Source: JBBSJT01 sp041691015 (GTDB taxonomy: Bacteria; Chlamydiota; Chlamydiia; Chlamydiales; Parachlamydiaceae). Taken from it: DNA of 14,756 nt. The stretch spans positions 1-14,756 of the forward strand of contig JBEPVN010000057.1 in assembly GCA_041691015.1 (NCBI GenBank). The letters are read 5' to 3'. This document shows, in pieces, positions 1 through 8,500 of this stretch (position 1 is the stretch's first letter; every line of letters starts with the position of its first letter). The notes below the pieces were generated by a model. It saw only the letters and a list, made by a program, of their open reading frames with translations, was not told where the DNA came from and made no database searches. The position numbers and the translations under genes were made by a program.

Positions 1-70
1 TTTCAACCAGAAGACGCCATACGATCCTCGTGTCCGTCTGGTTGGCTCGGAGATGTGTATAAGATACACG
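1..70. other. Residual Illumina P7 / Nextera adapter sequence (artifact)
   Basis: This stretch is a library adapter, not genome. Bases 4-25 match the 24-base P7 flow-cell oligo with two substitutions and a 2-base gap. Bases 26-35 fit an index. Bases 36-50 match the Nextera read-2 linker (15 bases) with two substitutions. Bases 51-69 match the 19-base Tn5 mosaic end, starting AGATGTGTATAAGA, with two substitutions. The order P7, index, linker, mosaic end is exactly that of a tagmented library fragment. Native sequence therefore starts at about base 71, and this is a contig end whose tip is low quality. Confidence 0.95.
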
Positions 71-646
71 AATTATTTGTTGTCAAACTAAATGGAGAGC
101 TCCAAGTGGCAGAACTATTTATGGCACCCTCAATTTCACCTGTTGAAAGATTGATCCATGAGGCAAAATAATCAGTGGCAGTCGTTCCTGTGCTACCTGT
201 TGATCCTGTTGTCCCAATTCCTGTATTGCCAGTTACACCAGTAACTCCTGTAGTTCCTGTAGGACCAGTAATTCCAGTCGTTCCCGTGCTACCTGTTGAT
301 CCTGTTGTCCCAATTCCTGTATTGCCAGTAGCTCCAGTAGTACCAGTTATTCCTGTAACACCGGTTACGCCTGTTAGTCCGGTTTCACCAGTCGCTCCAG
401 TTATTCCTGTGTTTGACCTGTGGGTCCAGTATTACCTGTTGTTCCGGTAGCTCCTGTAATTCCTGTACCACCTTCACCATAACCTGTAGGTCCAGTGGGT
501 CCTGGAGGACCTTGTACTGGGCGACTATGTCGTATTCCTGTTTGCGCTTCAACAGATAGGGGAATCATTAAAAAGCTTAAAAATGAAATTGAAAATAAAA
601 TTGAATTTTTTATTTTGGAAAAAATAGGGGTGGAAAAAAATACCAT
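71..646 (-). CDS. Collagen-like (Gly-X-Thr repeat) secreted protein, frameshifted and 3'-truncated
   Basis: The N-terminus is a signal peptide: a basic start with KIKNS, a hydrophobic core at residues 14-31 and a probable cut after VEA (about residue 34). A Gly-X-Y repeat follows, rich in GxT triplets (GIT, GAT, GTT, GNT, GPT), as in bacterial and giant-virus collagen-like surface proteins. As written, the frame stops at 401 just after GQT. Removing two bases of the GTGT run at 408-412 restores an open Gly-X-Thr frame through to a non-collagen segment (TDYFASWINLSTGEIEG) that runs into the adapter at base 70. The true C-terminus is missing. The frame break is more likely a sequence error at a contig end than real decay, but both are possible. 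Start at 646 has no clear ribosome binding site. The likely role is a surface or secreted stalk or adhesin; function not demonstrable here. Confidence 0.75.
181..329. repeat. Tandem 53-bp direct repeat inside the collagen-like gene
   Basis: Bases 181-233 and 277-329 are the same 53 bases with one mismatch (T/C at the ninth base), at a 96-base period (exactly 32 codons). Each unit encodes the same collagen-like stretch including a GIGTTG interruption of the Gly-X-Y pattern. Such units can expand or shrink by slippage, and they can also confuse short-read assembly. Confidence 0.85.
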
Positions 647-714
647 GCGTAAAACGTGCCAATGTTAAATATAAAGCTTATAGATAGCAAAAGAAAAATT
701 TTAATAGCAATATA

Positions 715-743
715 ATTATATAGTTTTATTTTAAAAATTTGAA
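715..743 (-). promoter_or_regulatory. Possible sigma70-type promoter for the collagen-like gene
   Basis: Reading the minus strand, TTCAAA (plus 738-743, 4 of 6 match to the -35 consensus) is followed after 17 bases by a perfect TATAAT (plus 715-720). Transcription would start near 708, about 60 bases before the collagen-like start codon. The region is very AT-rich, so chance matches are likely. Confidence 0.3.
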
Positions 744-747
744 GATC

Positions 748-763
748 CTGTTTTAAAAAACAG
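748..763. repeat. Inverted repeat in the divergent intergenic region
   Basis: CTGTTTT-AA-AAAACAG forms a perfect 7-base dyad with a 2-base centre. It lies between the divergent collagen-like and oxidoreductase genes, just upstream of the possible -35 of the former. It could be an operator for a dimeric regulator, but AT-rich dyads are common by chance. Confidence 0.35.
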
Positions 764-805
764 ATTAATTTGATAGATTAAAAAAATTACTAAAAACCAA
801 TAACG

Positions 806-2653
806 ATGGCACCTTTCATGTCTGATGAAGAAATTATCAAAACTTATAAGCAAATTTATGATGTGGTCATTCCTGATTTAAATTATTTTATCAGACAGAT
901 CGATTGCAGGGACGGCTGTCCGGTCAATACTGATCCGCGCGGTTATATGCTGCAGCTTCATGCCGGGAATCTTTTAGAAGGTTATAAAATTGCAAGAGGA
1001 CCAAATCCTTTTGCTTCGATCTGCGGGATGATTTGCGGCGCCCCTTGCGAGCTTACCTGCAGAAGAGACCGTGTGGACAAAACATTAACTATTCGAGCTC
1101 AAAAACGCTACCTTGGCGAATGGTTTGGTTTTGATAAGGAAGCCCATGTTAAATCGTTGGAAATGAGTTATTCGAGAGGTTCTACAAAGCCAGAACCAAA
1201 TGGTTTAAAAGTAGCTTGCATAGGAGCTGGCGTTGCATCATTAACGTGCGCTCATGATTTATTACGCCTTGGCTATGCTGTAGATGTATATGAAATGATG
1301 GATAAGCCAGGAGGCATGCTTACTTATGGCGTACCTACCTATCGTTTGAATAATGAGATCGTCTTTAATGAATGTTTTGCCATTGAATATCTTGGAGCTA
1401 AGATCATTTATAATCAGAAGATAGGCACTAACATTACTTTGACAGAGCTTGAAGACAAATATGACGCTGTTTTTATTGGGGTCGGGCTTTGGAAATCAAG
1501 GGAACTGCCAATACCTGGAGCTGATAAACCAGATATTATTCGTGGTATTGATTACTTAAGAGTGCGATGCGTCGGAGAGCCTTGGGAAATTAAAGACAAC
1601 ATGATCGTGATCGGCGGCGGAAACGTAAGCTTTGATGTGGCAAGAACCTCTGTCCGAAATGGAGCTAAAACAGTCCACATGGTCTGTTTGGAGTCGCGCG
1701 ATGAACAAACTGCAGATGAATTTGAAATAGAAGACGGGATGGAAGAGGGAATTACTATAATCAATAGGGTCGCTCCGATTTCTGTGGAAAGAGATGCAGA
1801 TGGAAATATTACAGGGCTTAAAGTTCAAAAAATCTATTCCCTTTTTGATTACACAGGAAAATTTGCTCCTCAAAGTATCCCTGACTCTCAATATGTCATT
1901 CCTTGCAATACGATTGCACTAGCCATCGGACAAGAAATGGATATGAGTTTATTCAACGGTTTCTTAAAAAAAGATGAGCTTAAAATGGAAAGGGGTATCA
2001 TCAAAACAGAACGTGGAACATGCAGAACTAGCTTGAAGAAGATTTATGCCGGTGGAGATGCAGCTTTTGGGGCCGCTTTATTTATTACGGCAATTAAACA
2101 TGGTCAAGAAGCTTGTCGCTCTATTGATTCAGATTTATTAGGGACAAAACCCTACCAGGAATTTTCTGCTGAATTTACAGAAATTTCTCCCATGCGAGAT
2201 AAAACTTACTTGAGAACAAAATGGCAGCTGCCAGATATGCAGTTGCCAGAACAGCGCATTCATAACGAAAGAATGGTTGAAAATAATTACACGGACATGC
2301 AAGCTCATGAGCAATCCAACAGATGTCTTCAATGTCATGTCAGCCCTGTTTTTGATGGATCGCTTTGCATCAAGTGTAATGGCTGTGTCGATGTATGCCC
2401 CTGTAACTGTCTTAAGCAAGTCCCTCTTAGCCAATTGAATTTGGATCTCGGCACAGGTAATTTAAGGCTCGCTGTCGATAATTATTACCAAATCGATTCC
2501 TTGAACACAAGCGAGGAAGACCTAAATGAGCTTGGGACAGCCATGTTAAAAGATGAAGACATGTGCATCAGATGCGGTCTTTGCGCTGAAAAATGTCCAA
2601 CCCAGGCTGTGACTATGGATTTAATGGATTATAGCTTTAGGTGGCTTGGTTAA
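806..2653 (+). CDS. GltD-like FAD/NAD(P) oxidoreductase with two C-terminal 4Fe-4S clusters
   Basis: The 615-residue protein has the layout of the glutamate synthase small-subunit (GltD/NfnB/PreT) family. Its N-terminal Fe-S domain has Cys34, Cys38, Cys73, Cys77, Cys81 and Cys85. The FAD-binding loop GAGVAS (140-145) has Ser for the usual last Gly. The NAD(P)-binding loop is GGGNVSFD (270-277), and YAGGDAA (414-420) closes the FAD fold. A C-terminal ferredoxin extension carries CIKCNGCVDVCP (Cys521, 524, 527, 531) and CIRCGLCAEKCP (Cys587, 590, 593, 597), plus Cys507 and Cys510. A cytoplasmic flavoprotein passing electrons between NAD(P)H, flavin and Fe-S clusters is expected. No glutamate synthase large subunit is nearby, so glutamate synthesis is unlikely. 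Its place upstream of a Rieske/cytochrome b operon suggests a respiratory link, which is inference. The start at 806 has no good ribosome binding site; Met5 (818) is an alternative. Confidence 0.85.
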   Translation: MAPFMSDEEIIKTYKQIYDVVIPDLNYFIRQIDCRDGCPVNTDPRGYMLQLHAGNLLEGYKIARGPNPFASICGMICGAPCELTCRRDRVDKTLTIRAQKRYLGEWFGFDKEAHVKSLEMSYSRGSTKPEPNGLKVACIGAGVASLTCAHDLLRLGYAVDVYEMMDKPGGMLTYGVPTYRLNNEIVFNECFAIEYLGAKIIYNQKIGTNITLTELEDKYDAVFIGVGLWKSRELPIPGADKPDIIRGIDYLRVRCVGEPWEIKDNMIVIGGGNVSFDVARTSVRNGAKTVHMVCLESRDEQTADEFEIEDGMEEGITIINRVAPISVERDADGNITGLKVQKIYSLFDYTGKFAPQSIPDSQYVIPCNTIALAIGQEMDMSLFNGFLKKDELKMERGIIKTERGTCRTSLKKIYAGGDAAFGAALFITAIKHGQEACRSIDSDLLGTKPYQEFSAEFTEISPMRDKTYLRTKWQLPDMQLPEQRIHNERMVENNYTDMQAHEQSNRCLQCHVSPVFDGSLCIKCNGCVDVCPCNCLKQVPLSQLNLDLGTGNLRLAVDNYYQIDSLNTSEEDLNELGTAMLKDEDMCIRCGLCAEKCPTQAVTMDLMDYSFRWLG

Positions 2654-2681
2654 TTTTTAAATATTAAATAGGAAAAATAAA

Positions 2682-3317
2682 ATGCAGTTAAATAATCAAA
2701 TTCATAATTTTGACGATGCCGGTAAATGGCTTTTGACTTGCTTCAGAACAAAAAAAGATAGTGAGATAGGAGCTTATTTGTTCAATGAAGAGAGCAAACA
2801 AGTGCCTGTATTAACAATAACAAAATGCCAGCATATAGTTAGTCTGACATCGCTTGAAATTTTGAAGAAAAAATCCATTTGCTCCACATGTCATAAAAGC
2901 ATCAAAATGAAGCAATGTGTTCTGATCGATAATGATCTAAAATCAATGCTGGATGATGTGAAATTTTTTTTAGGAACGGCTGAAAAACTGCAAGTTCCTA
3001 AAACGCCGCTCACAAAAAAAGAGCTTAGACAAGAGCGTAATGCATGCAAGATGAGAATTATCAAAAAGATTAAAGAAACACCGCATTTTGGTATTGTGAA
3101 TGGAAAATTAATTGATGAAATTATCACAACTTTATATTCTTCATCCTATCCTTATCCAAAGGGAGAAAGAGCTCCTTGGCTTGGTTATTTACCAGTAAAC
3201 GAATTTTGTGAAGAAATTGAAGCAGAATCAGGGGTCCATATTTCTTGCTGTTATGGAAGCAGTACCGGGGATAGCTTTGTAGCATTTAAAGTGACTATAG
3301 TCGGCAGTCTAACATGA
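2682..3317 (+). CDS. Hypothetical protein with a possible degenerate U-box/RING-like N-terminal half
   Basis: I do not recognise this 211-residue protein as a family. It has no signal peptide or membrane segment. Residues 49-70 read C49-x-H51, a hydrophobic stretch ending LEILKKK, then C67-S-T-C70, followed by VLIDNDLKSML at 80-90. This resembles the second half of a U-box or RING (CxH...CPxC...LIPNxxLKxxI), with the first half shortened. The middle (105-135) is very basic. The C-terminus (about 136-211) looks like a separate alpha/beta domain with paired Cys189-Cys190. It begins 28 bases after the oxidoreductase stop and has a TAGGAA ribosome binding site, so it is probably co-transcribed with that gene. 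The U-box idea is pattern-based inference; an ordinary zinc-knuckle protein or no zinc site at all are alternatives. Confidence 0.7.
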   Translation: MQLNNQIHNFDDAGKWLLTCFRTKKDSEIGAYLFNEESKQVPVLTITKCQHIVSLTSLEILKKKSICSTCHKSIKMKQCVLIDNDLKSMLDDVKFFLGTAEKLQVPKTPLTKKELRQERNACKMRIIKKIKETPHFGIVNGKLIDEIITTLYSSSYPYPKGERAPWLGYLPVNEFCEEIEAESGVHISCCYGSSTGDSFVAFKVTIVGSLT

Positions 3318-3385
3318 GGCTACTATAATTTCATTTTGAAATATAAAATCTTCAAACAAAAAATCGTTTTTTCTACAAAATCCGG

Positions 3386-3407
3386 CTCTCCTTTCAAGGA
3401 GAGTTTT
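3386..3407 (+). terminator. Rho-independent terminator-like hairpin
   Basis: CTCTCCTT and AAGGAGAG form a perfect 8-base stem around a 2-base TC centre (in practice a 7-base stem with a 4-base loop), followed directly by TTTT. It lies about 70 bases after the stop of the hypothetical gene and before the respiratory operon, so it probably separates the two transcription units. The T-run is short, so termination may be partial. Confidence 0.6.
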
Positions 3408-3460
3408 AAAGTTAGTTTCAACAAAATAACCATTTCAAAAAAATCCTTTAATTTGGTAGA

Positions 3461-3489
3461 TTGCCATTTTAATAATAAATTTACATAGC
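3461..3489 (+). promoter_or_regulatory. Possible promoter of the respiratory operon
   Basis: TTGCCA at 3461-3466 matches the -35 consensus in 5 of 6 bases. With a 17-base spacer the -10 would be CATAGC (3484-3489), a weak 3 of 6 match. The position, between the terminator-like hairpin and the first gene at 3514, is right for an operon promoter. The -10 match is poor, so this is tentative. Confidence 0.25.
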
Positions 3490-3513
3490 TTCAAATTTTG
3501 GTCATCAAATTCA

Positions 3514-3651
3514 ATGGTCTGGTATCTTAGCAGTTCGCTTCTGATGGGTTTTTTTGGATTTGCCGTTTATTTGCATTGTTTAAGAAAAGGAATGTTTGAA
3601 GATTCAGAAGATATTAAATTTCAAATGTTTAGAGAAGATGAAGAGGAATAG
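3514..3651 (+). CDS. ccoS: CcoS/FixS-like cbb3 oxidase assembly protein
   Basis: This 45-residue protein has one N-terminal membrane segment (about residues 3-20) followed by LRKGMFEDSEDIKFQMFRED. That tail fits the CcoS/FixS signature in which a membrane anchor is followed by GQFDDLEGPA.RILFDDE, and the length is normal for the family. CcoS acts in maturation of the cbb3 oxidase, including cofactor insertion into CcoN. It is the first gene of the respiratory operon, ending 10 bases before the Rieske gene, whereas ccoS usually sits in a ccoGHIS cluster. No ccoG, ccoH or ccoI is present in this window. The ATG at 3514 is the only suitable start in frame; no clear ribosome binding site is seen. 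Confidence 0.75.
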   Translation: MVWYLSSSLLMGFFGFAVYLHCLRKGMFEDSEDIKFQMFREDEEE

Positions 3652-3661
3652 AATATAAGTT

Positions 3662-4174
3662 ATGCCAAAATACCGAAATTCTTTAAATGTCGATGGTTCA
3701 GATAAAGACCCCATGATTTCAAGGCGTTCATTTTTGGCTTTGATGGGAGTTGGGGCGTGTCTTGTTGGGACAGGAACTTTATTTAGTACATCATTGCTTG
3801 GGTTTTTGTATCCAAATGCGATGAAAACACCCCCCAGTGTATTTTCAATAGGAAGACCAGAAGATGTGCTGACACGGGATGGCAAAGTCTTCAATCCTAA
3901 GCAAAAAGTTTTTATAGAGACAAAATCTGGCAAAGTGCGCGTACAAACAGCTGTGTGTACCCATCTTGGCTGCACCGTAAATATGTCTCCGACAGGCTAT
4001 GACTGTCCATGCCATGGCTCCACATATGATAGTCACGGTCTTAATACGGGGGGGCCTGCACCCCTGCCTCTCGTCTATTTTGCTGTTTCAAAAGGAGCAT
4101 CCGGAGAGATTATCGTGGATAAACAAAAAACAACTCTTGATTTTGATAAGGCTTGGTTTCCTTCAACTGTATAA
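3662..4174 (+). CDS. petA: Rieske 2Fe-2S protein of a cytochrome bc-type complex
   Basis: The 170-residue length is typical of small bc1/b6f Rieske proteins. A twin-arginine signal/anchor, SRRSFLALMG (residues 20-29), precedes a hydrophobic helix (about 24-50). The two cluster loops are CTHLGC (99-104) and CPCHGS (115-120). Cys99, His101, Cys115 and His118 are the expected 2Fe-2S ligands, and Cys104-Cys117 the expected disulfide. The GGPAPLPL segment (130-137) is the usual proline loop. It would accept electrons from quinol at cytochrome b and pass them to a c-type heme on the outer face of the inner membrane. It is followed after 16 bases by cytochrome b. The start at 3662 is chosen because it keeps the residues ahead of the twin arginines; Met18 (3713) would leave only two residues before them. 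Confidence 0.95.
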   Translation: MPKYRNSLNVDGSDKDPMISRRSFLALMGVGACLVGTGTLFSTSLLGFLYPNAMKTPPSVFSIGRPEDVLTRDGKVFNPKQKVFIETKSGKVRVQTAVCTHLGCTVNMSPTGYDCPCHGSTYDSHGLNTGGPAPLPLVYFAVSKGASGEIIVDKQKTTLDFDKAWFPSTV

Positions 4175-4190
4175 TTAAATAGGTAATAAA

Positions 4191-5516
4191 ATGGCTGTAT
4201 TTGAAGGAAAGCGCAGAGAAACCTGGGGAGAATATCTACTCAACCTGCCTTCCATGTTTGTAAGATCAATTTTTAGGCATAACTACCCAAACAATGACGT
4301 CGACAGATCAGAAATTGTTTTTAAGAATTTTTTTCTTCATTTTCACCCTGTCAAATGCCATAAACATTCTCTGGATCCGTTTTACACGCTTGGTCTTGGT
4401 ACGATCACGATGAGCTTATTTTTGTGGCTTACCTTTACTGGCGTTATCCTAATGTTTTATTATATCCCCTCAGAAGATAGGGCCTATGAGATCATGAAGG
4501 ACTGGCAAGACACGACGCCATTTGCCCAGATGTATCGCAATATGCATCGCTGGAGCGCGCACATGATGGTCTTGTTTGTTTTTCTTCATATGTCGCGCGT
4601 TTTTTATACAGGCTCATACAAGGGTATGAGGCGTTTTAATTGGGTGGTCGGCGTGACGCTGATGGTTCTTACGCTTCTTCTTTCGTTTACGGGTTATTTG
4701 CTTCCTTGGGATCAACTTGCATTTTGGGCAATTACTGTCGGAACTAATATCGCAGGTTATGTTCCCAATTTACCGGGCTTTGAGCATAATGTAAACCGTG
4801 TAATGCTTCTTGCATCTACAACAGTCGGACAAGATGCGCTCATTCGTTTTTATGTGTTGCATGTAGCGCTTTTACCTCTTATCACAGGTACACTAATTGG
4901 AGTGCACTTCTGGCGTATTCGTAAAGATGGAGGCTTATCCAGGCCTCCAGATAGAATAAGGCCAGATCCCTATCGCGTCGTTCAAAGATCAGACACCAAG
5001 GAATCATTTGCGCCAGGTGTTAAACGAACGTACGGTCTTATGGAACTTGTCAGAGGAACGTGTCCAACAGTTGATAAAGGTCCTTATAATTTTGTGTTTA
5101 CATGGCCACATCTTTTACGGGCAGAACTCGTTGTGTTTATGCTGACACTTGTGTTGGTTTTGGGGCTGTCATTTATTGATGCGCCCCTAGAAGAGCCGGC
5201 AGATCCGAGTAAGCCGACAAATCCATCAAAAGCGCCTTGGTACTTTTTAGGATTGCAGGAAATGGTTGCCTATGATGCGTTTTGGGGTGGTGTTGTCATG
5301 CCGGGGGCTATTATTGTCGGCTTGATGCTGATCCCATATCTTGATAGAAATCCGCATGGAGAGGGCGTTTGGTTTCATAGAAGCCGTTATCTTGCCATAT
5401 TTCTTTATACGGCATTTATGACATGGCAAGGAATTCTAGTTGTAATCGGTACTTATTTTAGAGGGGCGAATTGGGGATGGGTTTGGCCGTGGGTTGAAAA
5501 TTATGCAAGACATTGA
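4191..5516 (+). CDS. petB: Full-length cytochrome b of a Rieske/cytochrome b complex
   Basis: This 441-residue protein joins the cytochrome b6-like half and the subunit IV-like half in one chain. Heme b ligands are His119 and His133 in helix B (14 apart) and His224 and His239 in helix D (15 apart, the b6f-type spacing). GYLLPWDQ (168-175) is the conserved loop after helix C. The Qo-site motif usually PEWY is APWY at 348-351, within KAPWYFLGLQEM. The b6f cysteine that binds heme ci (FYCLGG) is Thr here (FYTLGL, 64-69), so heme ci is not expected. A TAGG ribosome binding site precedes the ATG. The gene overlaps the following cytochrome c gene by 14 bases. No cytochrome c1 gene is adjacent. Confidence 0.95.
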   Translation: MAVFEGKRRETWGEYLLNLPSMFVRSIFRHNYPNNDVDRSEIVFKNFFLHFHPVKCHKHSLDPFYTLGLGTITMSLFLWLTFTGVILMFYYIPSEDRAYEIMKDWQDTTPFAQMYRNMHRWSAHMMVLFVFLHMSRVFYTGSYKGMRRFNWVVGVTLMVLTLLLSFTGYLLPWDQLAFWAITVGTNIAGYVPNLPGFEHNVNRVMLLASTTVGQDALIRFYVLHVALLPLITGTLIGVHFWRIRKDGGLSRPPDRIRPDPYRVVQRSDTKESFAPGVKRTYGLMELVRGTCPTVDKGPYNFVFTWPHLLRAELVVFMLTLVLVLGLSFIDAPLEEPADPSKPTNPSKAPWYFLGLQEMVAYDAFWGGVVMPGAIIVGLMLIPYLDRNPHGEGVWFHRSRYLAIFLYTAFMTWQGILVVIGTYFRGANWGWVWPWVENYARH

Positions 5517-8500
5517 CAAAAAAGCAAATCGTTTTCAAATAGTTCTTATTGCATCAGGCGTTGTAGCTACGCTGCTTTTTGGCGTTTTTGTATACAAGGA
5601 AGCTTTTCCTGAATATAAAATTTATCAGAAAGATTATATCGCATTAGAAAATTTTAGGTCCACATATACAGGAGAGCCGCCTCCTGAATTTCAAATCGGA
5701 ATTAGACAGATTGTTGAAACCAAGGAAGACAAGGGTCCAGCTAACATTGACAGGTGTGTATCCTGTCATGTAGCTTTAACGTTTCCTCATTTTTCCAAAG
5801 AAAAAATAGCTTATGATATTAATGGAAGCGTGATTTACGATGAAAATGGAATTCCTAAAAAAATCCCGAATAATGATGATGTCTGGACGCGGCTTGATAG
5901 GGCAATTTTACATCTTGAAAATGAAAATAATACAAAGGAAGCAGAACAGCTAAAATCCTTAAAACATGCGCATGTTAGCGATAACACCTACGATGTGACA
6001 AAAGTTTTAAAGATGCATCCATTGATCGGTGCTGAAACAAGGCCTTTTGAATTTCATCCTTTGGATGAGTATGGATGCACCTCCTGTCATAATGGAAACG
6101 GACTTGGACTGACCACCGAAAAAGCCCATGGACCTCTTTTTGATGGGCAATATGAAATTGAGTTTGAAGGGCCTGTTCCAAAATTTACTGAAAACGATGA
6201 AGATAATGATCCGCGCTTTGCAAAAAGTTACAACGGGAAACCTGGGGCTAATCTTTTATTTCAAACAACACCCATTTTTGTCGGAGCTTTAATTCAGGCA
6301 AAATGCATGCAATGTCATCAAACAACTGAAAATTCCTTAAATACAGCCGGCATGCAGTTTAGTCTATTGAAAGAACAAAATGAAAATAAATACGCTCTTT
6401 TACAAGAATCCTCAAATTTAGACCAAGCTCATTTACTTTCCTTGTTCGAGCTAAAAATTGAAGTGATGAATTTTGGAGTTAAAGCAACTTACGAGAAATT
6501 GGAGGAACAGCAAAAAAGTTATGACTTAAGTCAAAAAGAACGCTCAAAAATAAAATCAAATGCAGACTTTCTTTTTATGCTCGTCGGCGGTTTGGATGGG
6601 TTAAGGCCTGAAAATGCAGCTCCAGCACAAGATGTGGTCTTGCAAAAAATTAATGAAGAGATAGATCAGTTGCTTGGTTCAAAAAAGCTTTCAGATGATC
6701 TATTAAAAGAACTCGAACAAAAGAGTTCCAATAAAGGCTTGATTGTCAGTCAATTTTTAATGAAGCACAAAAATGATGGCAATGGAACTATTTTTAATAA
6801 ACTCAAAAAATTAGCCGAAAATAAAAATCCTGGATTTGGATCATTACCCGAACAAAAAAATCCTAAAACGTATCACTCCTCAATTGATGATCTGACTAAA
6901 AATTACAAAAGAGGCGAAGAACTCTATATTTCCCAAGGCTGCTATGCATGCCACCGCATATCCGGATTTGCAAGAGGGGGCGTTGGGCCTGAACTTACTG
7001 AAATAGGAAAAGGCTACCCCTGGTACATTAAACAAAAAATGGTATGGCCTCAAAGCACTCTTAAAAACTCTACAATGCCAAATTACCATCTGGATCATCA
7101 CGAACTTGAAGATTTGATGACATTTTTACTTGGACAAGTAGGTGAAAATAAATCTGTTGCAAGCAATATGCAAAAAATAGCGATCAAGAATTGGGAGGGC
7201 GGCGAGAAAAAAAGTTTCGAAAAACCAATATCGCCTGCAGAAATTCATGATTTAAGAAAAAGTATGACAATTTTTGCAACAGAGGGTTGCGCTGCTTGTC
7301 ATCGCCTAAAAGGGTTTGAATCAAATATTGGATTTGCAATAGAAAGGGAAAAAATCGATTTTAAAACTCAATATATAGAACAGCAATGGTTTCAAAAACT
7401 TATTCCAGAAGCAATTGAAGGCCCATCCTTAGTCAAAATAATTGATAGTAAAAAGCAAGAAATTGATAAGCGCATTGTAAAAGACGTAAGAAAAGACTCC
7501 ATTTTAGAGGAGATCGAGAAAAATTTTCCGGATACGATTGAATCATTTTATACTCCTTTTAGATACGCAAACCGCGCTAAAAATCATGAGTTCGAAATTA
7601 AAATCTTAAACGAAAAAGATCCCCTAAAAAAAGAAGCCTTAACAAAAGAATTGGATGAATGGAAAGAAAGAGTAAGACGCGTGCTCTATGTCTATATACA
7701 AGAATATGGCTTGGGAAGAGTAATAGGTCCAAGACCTAACTTTTCTGGAGTTTATAGAAGCGATGAGTGGCTTATGCAGCATTTTAGGAATCCAACCGGA
7801 TTGATTCCAAATTCCATCATGCCGGTATTTTCATTTGACGATACAAAATTTTATGCCCTGACACATATGCTGGACATACTTGGAGTTAAAAACAGGAATG
7901 AAGTGCGTCAAATATGGGATAATTTTGGATTTAATCCTGAACTTGCCTACCAAATTTACTGCAGCGACTGTCATGGAGAGCAGCTTAACGGAAACGGGCC
8001 TGTCTCCCTTTGGATTTATCCGATTCCAAAAAATTTACGAAATGGTGAATTTTTACGCAATTTGACAAAGGAAAATGCCGTAAATTCCATTATGCATGGA
8101 GTCAAGGGCACTCCAATGGCTCCATGGGGCGAAACACCTGTTGATAAAGTAGTTACAGATGGGATACCAGTGTTAAAAAAATCTGAAATTCAAAACATGG
8201 TGGATTGGATTTTTTCCCTTGTCCCGGGTGAAAACGTGATCGAAAATTCAAAAAATGTCTTAAAATGGCAATACGCTCCTGAAAATATTCATGAAGAATT
8301 AAAAAATGAAGGGAATGTTTTGGAAACAAATGATGATTTGCTTTCTGCAAGCATTCCTTTACAGAAAGCAAAAGATATAAAGGATTCCATTTTTGATGTG
8401 TATGAAAATGAAAATCAGGCTGATAATGCTCTTTCTTACTTTATCAAGCCAAAATATTATACCACCGAAAATATTGAGGAAGGAAAAATATTTTTTCGAA

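Noticed and set aside
175..450. Plus-strand open frame rich in Pro-Val repeats
   Set aside because: It is the reverse complement of the Gly-X-Thr collagen repeats on the minus strand. It has no signal peptide of its own and begins next to the non-collagen coding segment. The opposite strand has the signal peptide and the recognised repeat.
711..720. TATAAT on the plus strand as a promoter for the oxidoreductase gene
   Set aside because: No acceptable -35 lies 16-18 bases upstream, and the sequence is a palindrome that fits better as the -10 of the minus-strand gene.
3499..3513. ATCAA half-site upstream of ccoS as a possible FNR/ANR box
   Set aside because: Only one half-site is present. No TTGAT lies at the required 4-base spacing, so oxygen control by FNR cannot be supported from this sequence.
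5494..5502. TTG start for the giant cytochrome c
   Set aside because: An ATG three codons later (5503) gives a natural start with the same membrane anchor, and TTG starts are less common. The difference is only three residues.
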